DNA from: Qipengyuania spongiae
Lineage (GTDB): Bacteria > Pseudomonadota > Alphaproteobacteria > Sphingomonadales > Sphingomonadaceae
Direction of reading: 5' to 3'
Assembly: GCF_026168555.1 (NCBI RefSeq)
Contig: NZ_CP092471.1
Coordinates: 2,180,501 to 2,244,500, forward strand
Length of the DNA: 64,000 nt
Under the pieces are notes generated by a model. The model was not told the DNA's origin. It ran no database searches and saw only the letters and a list, made by a program, of their open reading frames with translations. Of the stretch, positions 17,830 to 26,635 are shown piece after piece. How positions within the stretch are numbered: position 1 is the first letter of the stretch; every line of letters begins with the position of its first letter. A program made the position numbers and the translations under genes.

Positions 17830-19204
17830 AGGCTTCGCGGAACCTCTTGACGACGCGCAGGGCGATGAAGTTGAGCGCCAGCGTGACTATGAACAGGACG
17901 AAGCCGAGCGCGAAGGCGCTGAGCGTCGCGGGATGGTCGAAGCTGCCTTCGCCGGTGAGCATCGCCACGATCTGGACGGTGACCGTGGTCATCGCCTCGA
18001 GCGGATTGGCCGTGAGATTGGCGGCCGTCGAAGCGGCCATCACGACGATCATGGTTTCACCGATCGCGCGACTGATCGCCAGCATCACGCCAGCGACGAT
18101 GCCGGGCAGGGCGGCGGGCACGAGCACGCGCTTGATGGTTTCCGAGTGTGTCGCGCCCATTGCGAGGCTGCCATCGCGCATGGCGGCGGGGACGGCCGCG
18201 ATACTGTCGTCCGCCATGGATGACACGAAGGGAATAATCATCACGCCCATGACCAGCCCGGCCGCCAGCGCGCTCTCGCTGGACGGATTGGAAACGCCTG
18301 CGGCAAGCGCAAGATCGCGGATGAAGGGTGCGACGGTCAGCGCGGCGAAATAGCCGTAGACGACGGTAGGAACGCCGGCGAGGATCTCCAGCGCGGGCTT
18401 CACCCAGGTGCGTAAGCGGCCCGGCGCATATTGCGTGAGGTAGATCGCGCTCATCAGGCCGAGCGGGATCGCGACGATCATCGCGATGATCGCACCGATG
18501 AAGATCGTGCCCCAGAACAGCGGGATCGCGCCATAGCGGCTCCCGTCCGGATTGGCCGCACCGCTCATCGGATCCGGGCCCCAGAAGGTCCCGAACAGGA
18601 AGTCGAGCGGAGAGACCATGCCGAAAAAACGCACGGTCTCGAACACCAGACTGGCAAGAATGCCGAGTGTGGTGAGGATCGCTACGAGCGAGGCGACGAG
18701 GAGGATCGCCATGACAGATTTCTCGACCCGGTTGCGGGCGCGGAAGTCGGGCCTCAGGCGCAGGAACGAGAAGGCGCCGGCGGCGAAGGCGATGACAAGG
18801 GCCACGACGATCCCGACAATGTCATACCGCCCGATAGCCTCACGAAAGGGTTCGACCAGCCCCCGTGCCTCGGCGTTGAAGACACCCATTGCATCCCCGG
18901 TCGCGACCGCTCGGGCTTCGTTGAGGATCGTCTGGCGCTGGAAGCCGAAGGCCGGCAGGTCGGCCGCTGCGGGCTGGGCGAGCACATGCTGCATCACCAG
19001 TCCCGGCGCGATCGCGCTCCAGACAGCGACGAAGATCAGCACCGGGATGGCGATCCACAGCGCGACGTACCAGCCGTGATAGTTCGGCAGGCTGGCGAGC
19101 CGCATGGGACCGCTCTTGCGGAAGGACCACGCCCGCGCACGACCCGCCAGCCATCCGACAAGCCCGAGCCCGATGGCCAGGAGGAGCAGGATGAGGGGGG
19201 ACAT
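17822..19204 (-). CDS. pstC: Phosphate ABC transporter permease PstC
   Basis: 460 residues, longer than the roughly 320 of E. coli PstC because of an N-terminal extension with two extra hydrophobic segments and a periplasmic part (about residues 1-150). The permease core includes LEILAGVPTVVYGYFAAL and the cytoplasmic loop MRDGSLAMGATHSETIKRVLVPAALPG. It starts 17 bases after pstS. The extended form matches the long PstA. Confidence 0.93.
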   Translation of the reverse strand: MSPLILLLLAIGLGLVGWLAGRARAWSFRKSGPMRLASLPNYHGWYVALWIAIPVLIFVAVWSAIAPGLVMQHVLAQPAAADLPAFGFQRQTILNEARAVATGDAMGVFNAEARGLVEPFREAIGRYDIVGIVVALVIAFAAGAFSFLRLRPDFRARNRVEKSVMAILLVASLVAILTTLGILASLVFETVRFFGMVSPLDFLFGTFWGPDPMSGAANPDGSRYGAIPLFWGTIFIGAIIAMIVAIPLGLMSAIYLTQYAPGRLRTWVKPALEILAGVPTVVYGYFAALTVAPFIRDLALAAGVSNPSSESALAAGLVMGVMIIPFVSSMADDSIAAVPAAMRDGSLAMGATHSETIKRVLVPAALPGIVAGVMLAISRAIGETMIVVMAASTAANLTANPLEAMTTVTVQIVAMLTGEGSFDHPATLSAFALGFVLFIVTLALNFIALRVVKRFREAYE

Positions 19205-19221
19205 GCGCTAGGGTGTGACTC

Positions 19222-20265
19222 TTACTGGAATGCGGACGCGTCGAGCGTGGTGTATTCGGTCGCGGCGCGCAGATTGGCGGCCATGGTTTCGGGCGGCGAG
19301 GCCACTAGGCCGATCCTGGCGAGCGGTCCATCCTTCGACCACATCTTGGTCCATTCGGCCAGATACTGGCGCAGGCCGGGAATGGCGTCGAGATGCGCCT
19401 TCTTGACGTAGACGTAAAGCGGACGGGCGCCCGGATATTCGAAGCTCGCGATGTTGTCGTAGGTCGGCTCCACCCCGTTCATGGGAAGGCCCTGCACCTT
19501 GTCGGCGTTCTCCTCAAGGTAGGAGTATCCGAAAATCCCCACCGCGTTGGAATTGCCCTCGATCTTCTGGACGATGAGATTGTCCTGCTCGCCCTGATCG
19601 ACATAGGCGCCGTCGGCACGGACCTCGGTGCAGACCTGATCGTAGCGGTCCTCGTCGCTTTCCTCGAGCGCTTCCATGGCGGGGTCGGTCTTGCAGCCCG
19701 CTTCCAGGATCAGCTCCTTCAGAGCGTCGCGGGTGCCCGATGTGGACGGCGGGCCGTAGACGAGGATTGGAACGTTCGGCAGCGAGGGATCGACGTCGGC
19801 CCAGGTCCGGTTGGTCTGCTCGCGGCCATAGGGATTTGCGGCAAGCGCTTCGTAGACGATCTTCGGTGTCAGGTTCAGATCGATGCCACCCTGCTTCGAT
19901 GCGAGGACCAGCCCGTCGAGCCCGACCTGCATCTCGATGATGTCGGTCACGCCGTTCTGCTGGCAGGTCTGGAACTCGCCCGGCTTCATTCGGCGACTGG
20001 CATTGGCCATGTCCGGCGTATCGGCACCTACACCCTTGCAGAAGAGATTGATGCCGCCACCGCTGCCGGTCGATTCGATGATCGGCGAACGAAAATCGGG
20101 ATTGGAACGGACGAAGCTTTCCGCGACCACCTTGGCGAAGGGAAACACGGTGGACGATCCCACGGCACGGATCGAATCGCGCGACGCGGACGACCCGGCC
20201 CCGCCGCAGGCGCTGAGGGCAAGTGCCGATACGGCGGCGATGGCGAGGTTGCGAATCTTCGTCAT
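19222..20265 (-). CDS. pstS: Phosphate-binding lipoprotein PstS
   Basis: 347 residues with a lipoprotein signal (AAVSALALSACG, lipobox LSAC). Substrate-binding segments typical of PstS follow: VGSSTVFPFAKVVAESF, IESTGSGGG, VYGPPSTSGTRDALKEL. It captures phosphate in the periplasm for PstCAB. The upstream region carries a Pho-box-like direct repeat (20310-20327), consistent with PhoB induction. Confidence 0.95.
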   Translation of the reverse strand: MTKIRNLAIAAVSALALSACGGAGSSASRDSIRAVGSSTVFPFAKVVAESFVRSNPDFRSPIIESTGSGGGINLFCKGVGADTPDMANASRRMKPGEFQTCQQNGVTDIIEMQVGLDGLVLASKQGGIDLNLTPKIVYEALAANPYGREQTNRTWADVDPSLPNVPILVYGPPSTSGTRDALKELILEAGCKTDPAMEALEESDEDRYDQVCTEVRADGAYVDQGEQDNLIVQKIEGNSNAVGIFGYSYLEENADKVQGLPMNGVEPTYDNIASFEYPGARPLYVYVKKAHLDAIPGLRQYLAEWTKMWSKDGPLARIGLVASPPETMAANLRAATEYTTLDASAFQ

Positions 20266-20309
20266 GATGGATGTCCTGGATTGAGATAGGCGCGCAAGAG
20301 CGCCGAATT

Positions 20310-20327
20310 GTTACAAACTCGCGACAG
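20310..20327 (-). promoter_or_regulatory. Pho box upstream of pstS
   Basis: On the minus strand this reads CTGTCGC-GAGT-TTGTAAC, a 7-4-7 direct repeat resembling the PhoB consensus CTGTCAT-N4-CTGTCAT. It lies 45 bases upstream of the pstS start. The match is imperfect but the spacing (11-bp period) and location are right. Confidence 0.6.
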
Positions 20328-20344
20328 CATTGTGACGCGGCGGC

Positions 20345-21598
20345 TCAAAAGTCGAATTGGGCCCGCGCGCCGAACACGTCGTCATTGTAGGATCGGTCAC
20401 CATCGGCGGCGGCCAGCGCGGCGTCGTCATATTCGAGATGGCCGTAGTTCAGCATGAAAAGCAGGTGATCGGTCGGTTTCCAGATGAGCGAGGCGTAATA
20501 GCCGCTCTGCTGCCCGCCGATCACGCCCGCATCGTTGAGGTCGAGCCAGTCATAGCGGACATTGACCTGAACCGACCCGAAGCCACCCCGGCCGACCTTG
20601 TTCTTCGGTCGAACACGTTCGAACTTTCCGGCGCGATAGGAACGCGTGTCGCCGGCCGTGAGGAAATAGCCGGCTTCGATCGAGCCGCCGAAAAATGTCG
20701 GATCGGCGGGAGCGTCGATCTGGTCCACCCGCTGCCAGAAAGCCTCGGCCACCGCGTGGAACTGGCCGTAGATGACAGCCGATTCGAGACCGACACCCAG
20801 TTCGTCTTTTGCCCGCAGCGGACGCGTGTCGACGAAGCGGTCGGAGGTGAAATGCACGAGCGGACGCTGGCGGTAGCGCACGCTCTCGTCCGGGCTGCCA
20901 ATGTGGTTGTAATGGAAGGATGCGCCGAAATGCGCTTGCGCTTCGCCAAATTTGGGCATGGCGACGAGCCGTGTATCGAAGCTGCGATTGTCGCTGCGGC
21001 GGTCGAGCAGGTTGTCGGTAAAGACGCCTGCCTGAACCAGCCAGATGCCTTCCTCCGCTGTGGCCGAGGCGCCGACCCGCCGCTCGAAATTGAAGGCATC
21101 GGTGAAAGCGGCGCGCTCGATGAAGCTGACATGCAGGCTGCTGGTCAGTTCCTCGAGCCCTTGAAAGGTGTTGTGCTGGCCCAGCGTGACCTCGACGCCG
21201 CCGAATTCGCGGTCGATCAGCGCATCGAAGATCACGACTTCGCCGGTGGCGACATCCATTTCCAGTTTGTAGCCGATCTCGCCGGGGACCGTGCCGTCGA
21301 TACCGAGACGCGCACGGCGCACCTCGTTGCCGAAGCCATCGTCGATCCCCGCACCGATCGGCGCGTCGATCGTACCCGCATCCAGCATCAGGCGCCCGAA
21401 GACGTCGAGGCTCCAGTCGTCGGCATCATCCTCGACCGCGGGATTGGCGGGGAGGGCGGCTTCGTCCATGTCCTTACCGCCGCTCGAGTCGGGTTGCGAT
21501 TCGAGTAGGGGTGGCCGCGTGTCCTGTGCAGCGAGCGGCATCGCCCAGGCCCCGCCAAGCAGTGCTGCAGTCGCCAGAAAAGCCGATCCGCCGATCAT
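20345..21598 (-). CDS. Phosphate-selective porin of the OprP/OprO type
   Basis: 417 residues from the ATG at 21598 (AAGGA six bases upstream; an upstream TTG in frame is disfavoured). It has a signal peptide ending near MPLAAQD, a variable linker, then an outer-membrane beta barrel. Barrel segments include WSLDVFGRLMLDAG, RRARLGIDGTVPGEIGYKLEMD and a terminal Phe (ARAQFDF), consistent with BAM recognition. It belongs to the porin O/P family. Its position between phoR and pstS and a Pho-like promoter support phosphate uptake across the outer membrane; selectivity is inferred. Confidence 0.87.
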   Translation of the reverse strand: MIGGSAFLATAALLGGAWAMPLAAQDTRPPLLESQPDSSGGKDMDEAALPANPAVEDDADDWSLDVFGRLMLDAGTIDAPIGAGIDDGFGNEVRRARLGIDGTVPGEIGYKLEMDVATGEVVIFDALIDREFGGVEVTLGQHNTFQGLEELTSSLHVSFIERAAFTDAFNFERRVGASATAEEGIWLVQAGVFTDNLLDRRSDNRSFDTRLVAMPKFGEAQAHFGASFHYNHIGSPDESVRYRQRPLVHFTSDRFVDTRPLRAKDELGVGLESAVIYGQFHAVAEAFWQRVDQIDAPADPTFFGGSIEAGYFLTAGDTRSYRAGKFERVRPKNKVGRGGFGSVQVNVRYDWLDLNDAGVIGGQQSGYYASLIWKPTDHLLFMLNYGHLEYDDAALAAADGDRSYNDDVFGARAQFDF

Positions 21599-21638
21599 GT
21601 CGTAATCCTTCCGCTCGGTCGCGTTCGGCCGGGCCAAT

Positions 21639-21667
21639 ATGACGGATTATTTTCGTTTATGTGACAG
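21639..21667 (-). promoter_or_regulatory. Possible PhoB half-sites upstream of the porin gene
   Basis: On the minus strand CTGTCAC (21661-21667) and CCGTCAT (21639-21645) are spaced 22 bases apart, two 11-bp PhoB repeat units. The middle unit does not match. They lie 41-69 bases upstream of the porin start. Confidence 0.4.
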
Positions 21668-21703
21668 CATTCGCCGCAATATGTGATCGCGAGACATGAC
21701 CGG

Positions 21704-22903
21704 TCATTTCTCGAGCGGGAGAATGATCCTCACCGCCGTGCCCTCGCCGGGTTGGCTCTCGATCGCCAATCGTCCGCGATGGCGTTCGACGATGTGCTTC
21801 ACGATTGCGAGGCCCAGCCCTGTGCCGCCCGAAGCGCGGCTCCGGCCGGGATCGGTGCGATAGAAACGGCGGGTGAGGTGGGGCAAGTGTTCGGCGGCGA
21901 TGCCCTCTCCGTCATTGCGGACCGTGACCTGGACACGGCTTTCGCCGACAGTCTCGATGCCGACCGTCACCTTTCCCTCCGGATCGCCATATTTGAACGC
22001 ATTGTCGACGAGGTTGCGGATCATCTGCTCGAGTTGCTGAACGTCGCCCAGGACAATCTGGCCCCCATCGGTGGTAAGGTCGAGCCGGTCGATCCTTTCG
22101 CTCCCCGCACCGTCACGCGCCGCGCGCTGGACCAGCGGACCGAGCGATACCTCGTCTGCCGGGCGTTCGTGCTTTTCCGCCTCGATCCGCGACAGCGACA
22201 TGAGATCGCTGACGAGATCCTGCAATCGCCGTGATTCGCGATGGATGATGTCGAGAAAGCGAGTAGCCAACTCGCTGTCGAGTTTGCCCGCATCGTCGCG
22301 CAGCGTCTCGACATAGCCGATTATGGCCGCAAGCGGCGTGCGCAGTTCGTGGCTCGCATTGGCGACGAAATCGGTGTGCGCGCGGCTGATGTCGGCTTCG
22401 GTAGTGCGGTTGATGAACTCGAGCACACCCAGTTCGCCATCGATATCCTTGCGATTGACGCGCCAGATGTCGCGCCTGCGGGCAAGGCCGCGAATGACCG
22501 CGCTGCCCGATTCACCGCGTTCCAGAAGCGCGATCGCCTCGGGATGGCGCAGCGCCATGCGGATGTCCTGATCGATGACATGCGCGCCGAACAGGCGGCG
22601 TGCGGCGGCATTGGCAATGGAGATGCGGTTGCGCCGCGTGACAAGAATCGGCGTGTCGGAATGTTCGATCAGATCGCCGACCCGATCGGCCGTGAAAGGC
22701 GCTGGCGCGGCACTTGCCGCGGCTTCCGGCGGGCGTGCGCCTACCAGCCACAGCGATCCCAGCCAAACAAGCAACACAATGCCTGTCAGCCAGAGGGATA
22801 CACCGGAAACCAGCATGACTATCGCGGCGAGGATGGCCAGTGCAAACCCGGAAAGGGGGAGGGGATGGTCCGACCGCATCGGGCGACGCTCTAGTCGCCG
22901 CAT
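21704..22903 (-). CDS. phoR: Phosphate regulon sensor histidine kinase PhoR
   Basis: 399 residues. Two hydrophobic segments near the N-terminus (about 18-55) anchor it. A PAS-like domain follows (about 70-165), then the dimerisation H-box FVANASHELRTPLAAI (phospho-His), N-box RNLVDNAFKYG and G-boxes GEGIAAEHLPHLTRRFYR and GGTGLGLAIVKHI. It phosphorylates PhoB. ATG at 22903; an ATG at 22879 is an alternative. It is the first gene of the phosphate block. Confidence 0.93.
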   Translation of the reverse strand: MRRLERRPMRSDHPLPLSGFALAILAAIVMLVSGVSLWLTGIVLLVWLGSLWLVGARPPEAAASAAPAPFTADRVGDLIEHSDTPILVTRRNRISIANAAARRLFGAHVIDQDIRMALRHPEAIALLERGESGSAVIRGLARRRDIWRVNRKDIDGELGVLEFINRTTEADISRAHTDFVANASHELRTPLAAIIGYVETLRDDAGKLDSELATRFLDIIHRESRRLQDLVSDLMSLSRIEAEKHERPADEVSLGPLVQRAARDGAGSERIDRLDLTTDGGQIVLGDVQQLEQMIRNLVDNAFKYGDPEGKVTVGIETVGESRVQVTVRNDGEGIAAEHLPHLTRRFYRTDPGRSRASGGTGLGLAIVKHIVERHRGRLAIESQPGEGTAVRIILPLEK

Positions 22904-22926
22904 TCCGAGAAAGCCAGCGACGAGGA

Positions 22927-23001
22927 TGGTGACCCCTACGGGAATCGAACCCGTGTTTCAGCCGTGAGAGGGCCGCGTCCTAACCGCTAGACGAAGGGGC
23001 C
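22927..23001 (-). tRNA. tRNA-Glu (anticodon CTC)
   Basis: 75 nt including an encoded CCA (22927-22929). The acceptor GGCCCCT pairs with AGGGGTC, the T-loop is TTCGATT, and the anticodon loop reads CTCTCAC, giving CTC. It is identical to the second tRNA-Glu at 23054-23128 except for the first anticodon base. Confidence 0.95.
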
Positions 23002-23053
23002 GTTTCCGATAGTCCGAAACTGGACCGTCATCGGAAGAAGCTGACGCAGCCGC

Positions 23054-23128
23054 TGGTGACCCCTACGGGAATCGAACCCGTGTTTCAGCCGTGAAAGGGC
23101 CGCGTCCTAACCGCTAGACGAAGGGGCC
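23054..23128 (-). tRNA. tRNA-Glu (anticodon TTC)
   Basis: 75 nt with encoded CCA. The cloverleaf is the same as that of the copy at 22927-23001, but the anticodon loop is CTTTCAC, giving TTC. It is upstream of the CTC copy on the minus strand with a 52-base spacer, so both are probably processed from one transcript. Confidence 0.96.
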
Positions 23129-23221
23129 ACGCCGTTTCCGGCTGCGGCTGCGTGGCGGGCCATCTACGGCGGGGTTCTGAAGCCGTCAACCCCGCCTTTG
23201 CGCTCTTTTGCCGCTCTTTCT

Positions 23222-25006
23222 TCAATCGGCCCAGGCGGCGTCTTCCAGATGGAGTTCCGCGCGGGGCAGATCGCCCCAGTCGTCGATCTTCGCGCGCCCG
23301 ACCAGCCACAGGCGCCGGCCGGCGGGAACGTGCAGCAATTGCTGGCCGAGTTCGCTCTCGGCCGCGCGAAAAGCGATACCCTTGAAGCTGCGCCCGTCCT
23401 CGCCCGCGGCGATGACGCGCAAGTGATCGCTGCCGACCACGTCGCACTTAACCAACCGCACCGGACCCACCGCCACGCGCGGCCCCGGCCAACCGACCCC
23501 ATAGGGACCGCCCGCCTCGAGCGCCTCGACCAGATCCGGCGTCAGTCCTCCCGGCGCAACCGCGAGGTCGAGCACGGTTTCCTGCGCCGCGGAAGCGCGG
23601 GTCACCTGTTTGTGCAGGCGCTCGTCGAGCCAGCCCGTCAGCGCCTCGACCTGATCTGAGGCCACGGTCAGGCCGGCCGCCATGGCGTGACCGCCGCCCG
23701 CGACGAGCAGGCCCTGCTCGCGCGCGGCGATGATTGCCGCGCCGAGATCGACACCGGCGATCGAGCGGCCCGATCCCTTGCCCTGACCAGTCTCGGCATC
23801 GAACGCGATCACGATGGACGGCTTGCCGGTCTTCTCCTTGATCCGGCCGGCGACGATCCCGATCACGCCCGGGTGCCAGCCGCTGCCCGCGCAGACGATG
23901 ACGGCGCGGTTGTGCTGGGCGGCGATCATCGCCTCGGCCGCTTCCTGCACCTCCGCCTCGATCGCGCGGCGTTCCTCGTTGAGGTGCGATAGCTGCGCGG
24001 CGATCGCGCGCGCTTCCTCGTCATCCTCGGTGGTCAGCAGGCGGACGCCCAGCGTCGATTCGCCCACGCGTCCCCCGGCGTTGATTCGTGGCCCGAGCGC
24101 GAAGCCGAGATCGCTGCACGCCGGAGCCCGCTTCAACCGGCTCGCGTCGATCAGCGCGGCCATGCCGGTGTTCGCGCGCCGGGCCATCACTCTCAGCCCC
24201 TGCGACACGAAGGCACGGTTGAGCCCATGCAGCGCCGCCACATCGGCCACGGTGCCCAGCGCCACGAGGTCGAGGAGCGAGAACAGGTCGGGCTCCTTGC
24301 GCTGCTCGAAATAACCGCGCTTGCGCAAAGTACGCACGATCGCGACCGAGAGCAGGAAGGCGACTCCGACGGCGGCCAGATGCCCGTGGCCGGCCGCCAG
24401 ATCGTTCTCGTCGAGCCGGTTGGGATTGACCAGTGCCACCGTGCGCGGAAGCTCCGGCGAGCACTTGTGGTGATCGACCACGATCACGTCCACGCCCGCA
24501 TCATGGGCGCGCTGCAACGCCTCGTGCGCCATCGCGCCGCAATCGACGGTGACGACGAGGCTGCTGCCTTCCTCGCCCAGGCGGACCAAAGCCTCGCCCG
24601 AGGGGCCGTAGCCTTCGAGCAGGCGGTCGGGAATGTAGTGCCCGGCATCGTGGCCGAGCATGCGGAACAAGCGGATCAGCAGAGCGGAACTGGTCGCCCC
24701 GTCCACATCGTAATCGCCGTAGATCGTCACCCCCTCGCCCGAAAGGACGGCCTGCGCGATCCGTTCTGCCGCCGCATCCATGTCGTTGAATTCGGAAGGG
24801 TCGGGCAGGAAGGCGCGCAAGGTCGGCTCGCGGTGACGTTCGAGATCGTCATGCGCGACACCGCGCGCGAGCAGCAATTGCGTCACGATGTCGTGGTTAA
24901 GCGTCGCGCCGCCGCCCAGTTCCATATTGCCGCCGCGCCAGCGCCACCTCTTTCCCGAAAGCGAACGATCTATTCCGAAAACTGCATTGGAGCTGCGCGT
25001 GGCCAT
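23222..25006 (-). CDS. recJ: Single-stranded-DNA-specific exonuclease RecJ
   Basis: 594 residues from the ATG at 25006; the frame is open to 25222 but that overlaps the divergent flavodoxin gene. 5'-3' ssDNA exonuclease of the DHH superfamily. Motifs: YGDYDVDGATSSALL, VTVDCGA, VVDHHKCSPELP (DHH) and the DHHA1-like GGGHAMAAGLTV, followed by an OB-like C-terminal part. It acts in RecF-type recombination and mismatch/base repair. The N-terminal VFGIDRSLSGKRWRWR is typical of sphingomonad RecJ. Confidence 0.95.
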   Translation of the reverse strand: MATRSSNAVFGIDRSLSGKRWRWRGGNMELGGGATLNHDIVTQLLLARGVAHDDLERHREPTLRAFLPDPSEFNDMDAAAERIAQAVLSGEGVTIYGDYDVDGATSSALLIRLFRMLGHDAGHYIPDRLLEGYGPSGEALVRLGEEGSSLVVTVDCGAMAHEALQRAHDAGVDVIVVDHHKCSPELPRTVALVNPNRLDENDLAAGHGHLAAVGVAFLLSVAIVRTLRKRGYFEQRKEPDLFSLLDLVALGTVADVAALHGLNRAFVSQGLRVMARRANTGMAALIDASRLKRAPACSDLGFALGPRINAGGRVGESTLGVRLLTTEDDEEARAIAAQLSHLNEERRAIEAEVQEAAEAMIAAQHNRAVIVCAGSGWHPGVIGIVAGRIKEKTGKPSIVIAFDAETGQGKGSGRSIAGVDLGAAIIAAREQGLLVAGGGHAMAAGLTVASDQVEALTGWLDERLHKQVTRASAAQETVLDLAVAPGGLTPDLVEALEAGGPYGVGWPGPRVAVGPVRLVKCDVVGSDHLRVIAAGEDGRSFKGIAFRAAESELGQQLLHVPAGRRLWLVGRAKIDDWGDLPRAELHLEDAAWAD

Positions 25007-25088
25007 GCCCGCCGCTCTACCGCGCGAAAGGGTCGCCGGAAAGGCTCGGGCGTTGACAATCGACATGGAGGACGGCTGACTGCCCGCC

Positions 25089-25574
25089 ATGGCCGATCGA
25101 CCGCTGCTTATCATCTGGCACAGCCGCACCGGCGCGAGCGAGGCGATGGCCGGAGCCGCTGCAGAGGGCGCGGGCGATGCGGCAACTCTCCTCAAAGCCG
25201 AAGAGGCGAACGCCGAACGCATTCTGGCGGCGCACGGCTATCTTTTCGTCTGTCCCGAGAACCTCGCCAGCATGAGCGGGATGATGAAGGACATGTTCGA
25301 CCGAACCTATTACGACGTGCTGGGCCGGGTCGAAGGGCGGCCATACGCCACGATCATCGCGGCGGGCTCCGACGGAGAGGGCGCCCAACGTCAGATCGAC
25401 CGGATCGCTACGGGATGGCGCCTGAAACGCGCGATGGAGCCGCTGATCGTCAATTTCGACGCGCAGACACCCGAGGCAATATGGGCGCCCAAGACCGTGC
25501 CCTCCGCCACGCTCGCGCAATGCCGGGAGATCGGCGAGGGCTTTGCCGAAGCTCTCGCGATGGGCGTGTTCTAG
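25089..25574 (+). CDS. Flavodoxin-family protein (NAD(P)H-dependent oxidoreductase-like)
   Basis: 161 residues. A flavodoxin-like fold is suggested by LLIIWHSRTGASEAMA (phosphate-binding loop) at the N-terminus, followed by GYLFVCPENLASMSGMMKDMFDR and the strand YATIIAAGSDGEGA. The partner and reaction are not evident. It is divergent from recJ with about 80 bases between starts and convergent with the nitronate monooxygenase gene. Confidence 0.85.
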   Translation: MADRPLLIIWHSRTGASEAMAGAAAEGAGDAATLLKAEEANAERILAAHGYLFVCPENLASMSGMMKDMFDRTYYDVLGRVEGRPYATIIAAGSDGEGAQRQIDRIATGWRLKRAMEPLIVNFDAQTPEAIWAPKTVPSATLAQCREIGEGFAEALAMGVF

Positions 25575-25587
25575 CCGAGCGCGGCGC

Positions 25588-26556
25588 TCAGGCAGTCTTC
25601 CCGCGCAGCGCATCCTTCGCCGCGGCGTATTCGCGTTCGAGCCGCGCCACCGTATCTTCGACCGGGCCGATCGCCCTAACCGTGCCGATCCCTTGGCCCG
25701 AGCCCCAGATGTCCTTCCATGCCTTGGCCTTGGTGTTGCCGCCGCTGCCGAAATTCATCTTGCTCGGATCGCTCGTCGGCAGATCGTCGGGATCGAGTCC
25801 GGCATTGACGATGCTCGAGCGCAGGTAATTGCCGTGCACTCCGGTGAAGAGGTTGGAATAGACGATCCCGTCGGCGCTGCCCTCGACGATGCCCTGCTTG
25901 TAGCCGTCCATCGCGTTGGCCTCCTCGGTCGCGATCCAGGGCGAGCCGATATAGGCGAAATCGGCGCCCAGCGCCTGCGCCGCAAGGATTGAGCGGCCGT
26001 GCGCGATCGAACCGGACAGCGCCACGAGCCCATCGAACCAGTCGCGGATTTCCTGCATCAGCGCGAAGGGGCTGAGCGTGCCCGCATGGCCACCCGCACC
26101 GGCCGCGACGGGGATCAGTCCGTCCGCCCCCTTCTCGATCGCCTTGCGCGCGAAGCGGTCGTTGATGATATCGTGCATGGTGATGCCGCCCCAGCCGCGC
26201 ACCGCGTCGAAGATTTCCTCCCGCGCGCCGAGCGATGTGATGACCAGCGGCACCTGCCATTTGGCGCAGGTCGCCATGTCCGCCTCGATCCGGTCGTTCG
26301 AGCGATGGACGATCTGGTTGACCGCGAAGGGCGCTGCGGGTCGGTCAGGATGGGCGCGGTTGTGCGCGGCCAGTTCCTCGGTAATCTGGTGCAGCCATTC
26401 GTCGAGCTGGCTTTGCGGCCGGGCATTGAGCGCGGGAAACGAACCGACGACGCCTGCCTTGCATTGCGCAATGACAAGTTCCGGTCCCGATACGATGAAC
26501 AGCGGCGAACCGATGACCGGCAGGCGAAGTCTGTCGAACGGGGCGGGCAGGGACAT
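25588..26556 (-). CDS. Nitronate monooxygenase (2-nitropropane dioxygenase-like)
   Basis: 322 residues from the ATG at 26556. FMN TIM-barrel enzyme that oxidises nitronates. Motifs: PVIGSPLFIVSGPELVIA at the N-terminus, VPLVITSLGA, DGLIPVAAGAGGHAG (conserved GAGGHxG), LSGSIAHGRS and ALGADFAYIGSPWIATEE (phosphate-binding end). The active-site His is expected in the GGHAG loop. The physiological substrate is unknown. The frame is open well upstream of 26556, but the conserved N-terminus supports this start. Confidence 0.92.
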   Translation of the reverse strand: MSLPAPFDRLRLPVIGSPLFIVSGPELVIAQCKAGVVGSFPALNARPQSQLDEWLHQITEELAAHNRAHPDRPAAPFAVNQIVHRSNDRIEADMATCAKWQVPLVITSLGAREEIFDAVRGWGGITMHDIINDRFARKAIEKGADGLIPVAAGAGGHAGTLSPFALMQEIRDWFDGLVALSGSIAHGRSILAAQALGADFAYIGSPWIATEEANAMDGYKQGIVEGSADGIVYSNLFTGVHGNYLRSSIVNAGLDPDDLPTSDPSKMNFGSGGNTKAKAWKDIWGSGQGIGTVRAIGPVEDTVARLEREYAAAKDALRGKTA

Positions 26557-26635
26557 GCGCTTCTCCAATTGTCTCTGACACCGTGCGTAGGCAGGTGCGC
26601 AGACCGAGTCGAGATTGACGTTACGGAAGGTCGGA

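Noticed and set aside
22927..23128. tRNA-Glu pair considered as an integration site for a mobile element
   Set aside because: Both tRNAs are complete, and neither an integrase nor a duplicated 3' tRNA end beyond the two genes is seen.
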